Notes under the pieces: model-generated | Seen by the model: the letters and a program-made list of their open reading frames with translations, nothing else | What the model was told of the DNA's origin: nothing | The model's database searches: none | From: an uncultured Adlercreutzia sp. | GTDB lineage: Bacteria > Actinomycetota > Coriobacteriia > Coriobacteriales > Eggerthellaceae | DNA: 64,000 bases | Direction of reading: 5' to 3' | Assembly (NCBI GenBank): GCA_910585575.1 | Contig: CAJUFS010000005.1 | Location: forward strand, 1 to 64,000 | Shown: one piece after another, positions 59,634-64,000 of the stretch | Numbering within the stretch: the first letter of the stretch is position 1 | Layout of the letters: every line of letters begins with the position of its first letter | Translations under genes and position numbers: made by a program

Positions 59634-60410
59634 CTACTCGGCCTTCTCGGAAGACGCGGTATCGCCTTCGTCCTTCGCCGACGCGTCGGCCTTCTTCTCA
59701 GGCTTCGGCTGGTCGTCGCCCTTCGGGTGACCGCCGTAGTTGTGGCCGCCCTGCGGACCGCCGTAGTTGCCGCCACCATAGTTGTGGCCGCCCTGGGGTC
59801 CGCGAGGCCCTCCGCCGTAACCGCCCGGGCCGCCCTGCGGGCCGCCGTAGCCGCCGCCGTAGTTGCCGCCGCCATAGCCGCCGGGACCCCCTTGGGGCTT
59901 GCCACCGCCGTAGCCACCGGGGCCGCCTTGCGGGCCACGAGGACCGCCCTCGCGCTTACCGGGGCCGAACGGACCGCCCTCCGGCTTTCCTCCGTAGCCG
60001 CCGGGACCTCCTTGCGGGCCGCGCGGGCCGCCGCCGTAGCCGCCCGGGCCTCCTTGCGGGCCGCGCGGGCCAGGGCCGCCTTGGGGGCCACCGTAGCCGC
60101 CAGGGCCGCCAGGGCCGGGACGGCCACCGTAACCGCCCGGGCCGCCCTGGGGGCCGCGCGGGCCCGGGCCGCCCTGTGGGCCGCGTTCGAGCGCGCGGCG
60201 CGCCCACCCGCACGGATGGTCGCGACCGCACGGTGCCATATCGCCGCGCGGACCGCCGGGCCCGGGCTGGGGCATGCCCATACCGCAGTCCATAGGCGGC
60301 ATCATGACGGGCATCACCATCACGGTGGGCGCCATCATGGGCATCGGGGGCAGAGCGCATCCCATATAAGGTGCGCCGTACTGGCCCATGCGAGGATCCA
60401 TGTAGTACAT
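59634..60410 (-). CDS. Met-rich, Gly/Pro/Gln/Tyr repeat protein, first gene of the locus
   Basis: 258 residues. Residues 1-50 are dense in Met, Pro and Cys (MGCALPPMPMMAPTVMVMPV), with no clear signal peptide. A short Cys/His/Arg segment (APCGRDHPCGWARRALERG) follows, then about 150 residues of GGPQGGPGGYGG-type repeats. The acidic/Lys tail is KPEKKADASAKDEGDTASSE. Met/Cys/His-rich sequences often bind soft metals; Gly/Tyr repeats are common in disordered, self-associating proteins. ATG 60410 follows AAAGGAG. It is preceded by an inverted repeat that may be the operator. No family is recognised; the role in metal or cofactor handling is inference. Confidence 0.75.
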   Translation of the reverse strand: MYYMDPRMGQYGAPYMGCALPPMPMMAPTVMVMPVMMPPMDCGMGMPQPGPGGPRGDMAPCGRDHPCGWARRALERGPQGGPGPRGPQGGPGGYGGRPGPGGPGGYGGPQGGPGPRGPQGGPGGYGGGPRGPQGGPGGYGGKPEGGPFGPGKREGGPRGPQGGPGGYGGGKPQGGPGGYGGGNYGGGYGGPQGGPGGYGGGPRGPQGGHNYGGGNYGGPQGGHNYGGHPKGDDQPKPEKKADASAKDEGDTASSEKAE

Positions 60411-60432
60411 GCTCTCTCCTTTCTGCCTTATC

Positions 60433-60450
60433 TATTCTCTATGGAGAATA
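60433..60450. promoter_or_regulatory. Candidate operator: perfect 7-base inverted repeat
   Basis: TATTCTC, four bases, GAGAATA (60433-60439 and 60444-60450). It lies 23 bases before the start of the Met/Gly-rich gene, where a repressor would block transcription of the locus. It resembles no consensus I can name with confidence. Confidence 0.55.
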
Positions 60451-60579
60451 TACTTAGCTATGATAGTATGAGGAAACGGCTTAGCTTTTTGAGAATTTGC
60501 GGAACACCACAGATGGTTAACGAGACTTAACCCCCTTGGAGGCGACGTCTGTTTCGACGGGCATCGCAGAAAGGCACCT

Positions 60580-61098
60580 ATGCGATTCACCTACGAAGCG
60601 CTGTTTTGCGTAGATGACGAGGGCACCCATCATGCCCATCTCCCCGACATCGAAAGTTGCTGGACCAGCGGCCCCTCCTTCGAAGAAGCCCTCGACACCC
60701 TGGCGGCTATTCTTGAGGAGTATCTAGCGGCCACGCTGGCCGTCGGCGATGAGCCTCCCCCTCCCCGTTACGACCATCGTGTCTACGATGGGTTCTTTTC
60801 CGTGCTGCTCTCGGTGCATGTCGATGACGGCGCCGAAGAGCAGGTGGTCACCGCTGCCGAAGCCGCCCGCATGCTCGGCGTCTCGCGTCCTCGGGTGTCC
60901 GCCCTTCTGCAGAAAGGCATCCTGACGGGATACCGAGAAGGACGCAATATGCTCGTCCACGTGCAAAGCATTTACAACCGGCTGCGCTATTACCCCCGCG
61001 CCAGTTCGACCACACCGGCCTACCCCGACAGCGCGATCCCCGAAAACGAGCCGTCGTTTGATGCATCCGACCTATCCTATGAAAGCGAGGAGTATTAG
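60580..61098 (+). CDS. Orphan HicB-type protein with helix-turn-helix
   Basis: 172 residues. The N-terminal half is a HicB fold: FTYEALFCVDDEGTHHAHLPDIE, WTSGPSFEEALDTLAAILEEYL. The C-terminal half has TAAEAARMLGVSRPRVSALL, a helix-turn-helix of the same kind as in the HicB at 35294-35740. No HicA reading frame is found upstream or downstream. The stop is three bases before the MoeA-like gene, whose ribosome site (GAGGAG) lies inside this gene, so they form one operon. It may have been recruited as an autonomous regulator. AAAGG precedes ATG 60580. Confidence 0.82.
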   Translation: MRFTYEALFCVDDEGTHHAHLPDIESCWTSGPSFEEALDTLAAILEEYLAATLAVGDEPPPPRYDHRVYDGFFSVLLSVHVDDGAEEQVVTAAEAARMLGVSRPRVSALLQKGILTGYREGRNMLVHVQSIYNRLRYYPRASSTTPAYPDSAIPENEPSFDASDLSYESEEY

Positions 61099-61101
61099 TT
61101 C

Positions 61102-62319
61102 ATGAGAGACCACCGCAACCACGTGTGCGCCGATTACCGCACCGCCGCCACCGATCTGCTTGCCCAGTGCACCTTCGTCCGAGAAAGCGAGGAGGTGCCC
61201 GTTGAAGAGGCCATTGGCCGCGTACTCGCGGAAACGGCCTGTGCCCTGCACGCTCTGCCCAACAAGCCCACCTCCAACATGGATGCCATCGCCGTGCGCT
61301 TCGCCGACTTTGCCGACGGCATGCCCGACGTCACCACTTGGAAGCGCGGCGAGCAGTTTCAGTTCTGCAACACCGGCGTCGCTATGCCCGACGGCTTCGA
61401 CACCGCCATTGCCATCGAGAACGTGGAGGTGGGCGATGACAACGAGAGCCTGGTCGCCCTCACCTATACGCCCACCGACTGCGGCGAGGCGGTGTCGCCC
61501 GTAGGCTCCTCCCTCGAGAAGGATACCGTGCTGGTCGAAAAGGGCACCCTGCTCAATCCCGTCCATGCCGCACTGCTGGCTCAAGGCGGCTACACCACCG
61601 TGCCGGTGGTGCGCAAGCCGCGCGTCGCCTTCATCCCCACGGGCAACGAACTGGTCGACCCGTGCAAGAACCCTCCGACGGGCAAGAACATCGACTGCAA
61701 CTCGATTAACGTCTGCGGCAAGCTGGCCGCCTGGGGCGCCGAACCGATGCGCTTCCCCATTGTGCCGGACAACTGGGACGCCCTGAAAGCCGCGCTGGAC
61801 CAGGCCGTCGAGGAGGCCGATATCGTGGTCATCAACGCCGGCTCCTCCAAGGGATCCGACGACTTCACCTGCGAAATCCTTGAGAAATACGGCACTGTGC
61901 TCAGCCACGAGACCAATGCTGCGCCCGGCAAGCACGCCTCGTGCGCGCTGCTGAACGGCACCCCCGTCGTGGGCATCTCCGGGCCGCCCATCGCCGCCGA
62001 CCTCAACGTCGAGATGTTCGCGAAGCCGCTGGTGGACGCGTTTCTGTACGGCGTCCCTCAGGAGCCGCCCGTTATCTACGCCTGCTTGGCCGAAGACATG
62101 CCCCTGGAGCCGCGCCGCGTGAATCTGCTGAAGCGCGTCAAGCTGGTGCGCGACGACAACGGCTACCTGTGGGCCGAAGTCCTGCCGCTCTATGCGCCCG
62201 CCCTGAAGGAATGCGCCGAGGCCGACGGACTGCTCATCGTTCCCGCCGACTCCTACGGCTGGCACTACGGCGAGCAAGTGCCCATTCAGCTGCGCTTCCC
62301 CTATCAGGTGCGCTTCTAG
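61102..62319 (+). CDS. MoeA-like molybdopterin molybdenumtransferase, divergent
   Basis: 405 residues. It has the MoeA/MogA fold: the N-terminal substrate region with NKPTSNMDAIAVRFADF (usual N-x-S-x-M-D-G-Y-A altered to S-N-M-D-A-I-A), a central MoCF domain with IPTGNELVDP, NSINVCGKLAAWGAEP and INAGSSKGSDDFTCEI, the loop VVGISGPPIAADLN and a C-terminal beta domain. MoeA inserts molybdate into adenylated molybdopterin; the several changes in conserved blocks suggest a paralogue with changed substrate or a regulatory role. It is cotranscribed with a HicB-HTH gene. A terminator follows. Confidence 0.85.
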   Translation: MRDHRNHVCADYRTAATDLLAQCTFVRESEEVPVEEAIGRVLAETACALHALPNKPTSNMDAIAVRFADFADGMPDVTTWKRGEQFQFCNTGVAMPDGFDTAIAIENVEVGDDNESLVALTYTPTDCGEAVSPVGSSLEKDTVLVEKGTLLNPVHAALLAQGGYTTVPVVRKPRVAFIPTGNELVDPCKNPPTGKNIDCNSINVCGKLAAWGAEPMRFPIVPDNWDALKAALDQAVEEADIVVINAGSSKGSDDFTCEILEKYGTVLSHETNAAPGKHASCALLNGTPVVGISGPPIAADLNVEMFAKPLVDAFLYGVPQEPPVIYACLAEDMPLEPRRVNLLKRVKLVRDDNGYLWAEVLPLYAPALKECAEADGLLIVPADSYGWHYGEQVPIQLRFPYQVRF

Positions 62320-62446
62320 CTACGCCGCGCCCTAGCCGCCCGGCGGTGCCTCAACGCACTGCGGCCGGTTCTACCGCGCCTTGCGGCACCGCGCTTCACC
62401 CCGCCGCACCCGAGCCGGCCGCCCTCTGCCTCTGTGCCCCTTTTTT

Positions 62447-62477
62447 GAGCCCCTCTCCATTTGAGGGGCTCTTCTTT
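62447..62477 (+). terminator. Terminator of the MoeA-like gene
   Basis: GAGCCCCTC (62447-62455), loop TCCATTT, GAGGGGCTC (62463-62471) then TTCTTT; a run of six T precedes it too, so it could work in both directions. Confidence 0.85.
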
Positions 62478-62489
62478 GCTGAATTAGCG

Positions 62490-62495
62490 TACAAT
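62490..62495 (+). promoter_or_regulatory. Possible -10 for the Mg2+-transporter-type gene
   Basis: TACAAT about 250 bases before the start at 62746. No clear -35 is found. Confidence 0.4.
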
Positions 62496-62499
62496 GCAT

Positions 62500-62745
62500 A
62501 TGTTTGCCCACGTCCGCGCGGGCAACGGCTTATTCATCGGATGAAAGGAACGTACTTGAAGGTTCGAAAATCGAAACCTCACAGTATGTAAGCTTCCGAC
62601 TCCTTCCTTCGTGGCGGCAGTCGGAAGAAACGACTGCTGTGCATTGACCTGACCGTGCGCCAGTGCGCTCCAGCGCCCCTTGCGGGTGCGCCCTGAGACG
62701 CCCTCCGCCTCGGTTTCCCCAATGCCCCTGCACGGAGGACTTTGT
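62500..62745 (+). promoter_or_regulatory. Long structured leader with a short open frame, upstream of the MgtE-type gene
   Basis: About 245 bases. It holds an 11-codon frame (TTG at 62556 to TAA 62589-62591; AAAGGA upstream) or a 16-codon frame from ATG 62541, directly followed by a hairpin CTTCCGACT/AGTCGGAAG (62593-62627). Further GC-rich self-complementary sequence precedes the ribosome site. No known Mg2+ riboswitch pattern is recognised. Confidence 0.5.
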
Positions 62746-64000
62746 ATGCTCTATCTTTCCCAAATGATCGGCGAGCCCGTCGTCGACGCCCAAGGCGAGC
62801 GCCTGGGTACCATTTCCGACCTGGCCATTTCCACGGGCGAGGTCTTTCCGCGCATCACTAGCCTGGCTTTCCAAGGCCCAGGCAAGGTGCCGTTCATGAT
62901 CTCGTGGCGCAAGTACGTGGACACGTTCGACGACGATGGCATTGTCTTGGCCGTCGATGCGCCCGACATCCGCTTCAGCTACCTGCAGCCTGATGAGGTG
63001 CTGCTCGCCCGCGACCTGATGGACCGCCAAATCGTTGACACCCAGGGCATGAAGGTGGTGCGCGTCAACGACCTTAAGCTGTCCCAGTCGGGCACCCAGC
63101 TGCGTCTGCTAGGCGCCGAGGTGGGTGTGCGCGGCATCCTGCGCGGGCTGCACCCCCTAGTCGAAAAAGCCGTGGTGAAGACGGCGAAACTGTTCGGCAA
63201 GAAGATGGACGAGCAACTGATTGCCTGGAACTACATGGACCTGCTCGACCGCGACCTGTCCGAGGTGCAGCTGTCCGTTACCCACCGCCGCCTGGACGAG
63301 CTCCATCCCGCCGACGTAGCCGACATTCTGGAGCAGCTGGACCCCCAGCAGCGCGCCAGCGTGTTCGAGCACCTGGACGAGGAGCGCGCCATCGAATCGT
63401 TCTCCGAGATGGAGGACGAGTACCAGGCCGAGTTCATCGACGACTTGGAAGATGCCCGCGCCGCTCAGCTCATCGGCAACCTAGACCCCGACGACGCCGC
63501 CGACATCGTGCGCGATTTGCCCTACGAGAAGGCCGAGACTCTGCTGCGTCTCATGGGTGTGGAGGACGCCACGGAAATTCGCCGCCTTCTGGGCTACAAG
63601 GACGGCACCGCGGGCGGCATGATGACCACCCAATTCGTGGCCGTGCCGAAAACCGCCACCGTGGCCGACACCATCGAGGTGCTCCGCGCCCTGCCCGAGG
63701 ACCACCCCACAGTGCACTACGTCTACGTCACCGACGAATACGGCAAGCTGCTGGGCGTAAACTCGCTGCGCACCTTGGTGCTGTACAACGCCGACCGCCT
63801 CATGGGCGACATTATGTTCGACGACATCATCACCTGTCTGCCCTCGGAAGAGGAAGAGGACGTAGCGGCCGACATCTTCAAGTACGACATCCCCGCCATG
63901 CCCGTGGTGGACGAGCACGGCACGCTGCTGGGCATCGTCACCACCGACGACGCCTGGGACGCCATCGAGGACGACGTGTCCGGCGACAAGACGAAGATGA
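62746..64000 (+). CDS. MgtE-type Mg2+ transporter cytosolic region, PRC-barrel/MgtE_N/CBS (partial, right edge)
   Basis: 418 residues are visible and the frame is open at the edge. Order: PRC-barrel-like strands (about 1-170; ISDLAISTGEVFPRITSLAF; GMKVVRVNDLKLS), a MgtE_N superhelix (about 180-290; LDELHPADVADILEQLDPQQ; LIGNLDPDDAADIVRDLP), and two CBS domains (about 295-415; DGTAGGMMTTQFVAVPK; DIPAMPVVDEHGTLLGIVT). In MgtE these sense Mg2+ and gate the pore; the membrane domain would lie beyond the edge, or the protein may lack one. ACGGAGGA precedes ATG 62746. A PRC-barrel at the N-terminus is typical of the actinobacterial form. Confidence 0.88.
   Translation, partial: MLYLSQMIGEPVVDAQGERLGTISDLAISTGEVFPRITSLAFQGPGKVPFMISWRKYVDTFDDDGIVLAVDAPDIRFSYLQPDEVLLARDLMDRQIVDTQGMKVVRVNDLKLSQSGTQLRLLGAEVGVRGILRGLHPLVEKAVVKTAKLFGKKMDEQLIAWNYMDLLDRDLSEVQLSVTHRRLDELHPADVADILEQLDPQQRASVFEHLDEERAIESFSEMEDEYQAEFIDDLEDARAAQLIGNLDPDDAADIVRDLPYEKAETLLRLMGVEDATEIRRLLGYKDGTAGGMMTTQFVAVPKTATVADTIEVLRALPEDHPTVHYVYVTDEYGKLLGVNSLRTLVLYNADRLMGDIMFDDIITCLPSEEEEDVAADIFKYDIPAMPVVDEHGTLLGIVTTDDAWDAIEDDVSGDKTKM

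Noticed and set aside
59700..60200. Regularly spaced repeats resembling a CRISPR array
   Set aside because: The repeats are in-frame GGPQGGPGGYGG codons of the protein gene, with no unique spacers of constant length.
58689..60530. Long plus-strand open frame of 613 codons
   Set aside because: Antisense to the U32-like and Gly-rich genes; the Ala/Arg-rich second half is the complement of Gly/Pro codons.
62500..62745. M-box type Mg2+ riboswitch
   Set aside because: The conserved M-box core sequences could not be found; only a short frame and generic hairpins are visible.

Overview
The window is a dense, GC-rich (about 60-65 percent by eye), mostly minus-strand stretch of bacterial chromosome. 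Gene content points to the Coriobacteriia, most likely Eggerthellaceae: a Tat-exported FAD reductase next to a LuxR-type regulator with about 12 membrane helices, many secreted proteins with LRR_5/BspA, choline-binding-type or CWB2 repeats, secreted transglutaminase-like enzymes, an unusually long single-chain PurL and a MoeA-like protein. This placement is inference from families; no rRNA or marker search was possible.

Layout. 1-6.4 kb: purL (cut by the left edge), a small membrane protein and purC, then a histidine kinase and its response regulator. 6.5-28 kb: an envelope region with a Tat-type exported protein, a GH3 lipoprotein, an amidase, an Rpn-family nuclease cassette, a BspA-CAP surface protein, a Lys/Ser-rich lipoprotein, an MBOAT/DHHW acyltransferase pair, four secreted transglutaminase-like proteins, a CcdA/TlpA thiol-redox pair, purB and tRNA-Ser(GCU) with a duplicated 3' end. 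28-39 kb: ispE/tadA, the FAD reductase with its LuxR neighbour, tRNA-Ser(UGA), proC, hicAB, an XRE regulator, a 690-bp noncoding stretch holding a long imperfect palindrome, citrate synthase and tRNA-Arg(ACG). 39-48 kb: a stomatin-like SPFH protein, then a surface-protein block (two large LRR_5 proteins, a SurA/PrsA-like foldase and an unknown protein). 48-60.5 kb: a long minus-strand locus running from a Met/Gly-rich protein through two U32-type proteins, a FecE-type ATPase, MoxR, a large substrate-binding lipoprotein, two FecCD permeases, DUF58 and a DUF4129-like protein. 60.5-64 kb: an orphan HicB-HTH protein coupled to a MoeA-like protein, then a long leader and an MgtE-type Mg2+ protein cut by the right edge.

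How they fit together. The most striking part is the 48-60.5 kb locus. An iron/siderophore/cofactor-type ABC importer is interleaved with the MoxR-DUF58-DUF4129 module, which normally stands alone or with a membrane transglutaminase. Start-stop overlaps and gaps of about 2-25 bases tie most of these genes together, and a TATTCTC-type motif occurs upstream of both the first gene and the ATPase gene. Directly downstream lie two giant LRR surface proteins, one with a large unassigned N-terminal domain. I read this as a candidate undescribed envelope uptake/assembly system; its substrate is unknown.

Starts were moved from the longest open frame wherever a clear Shine-Dalgarno sequence supported an internal start, and this is stated in each entry.
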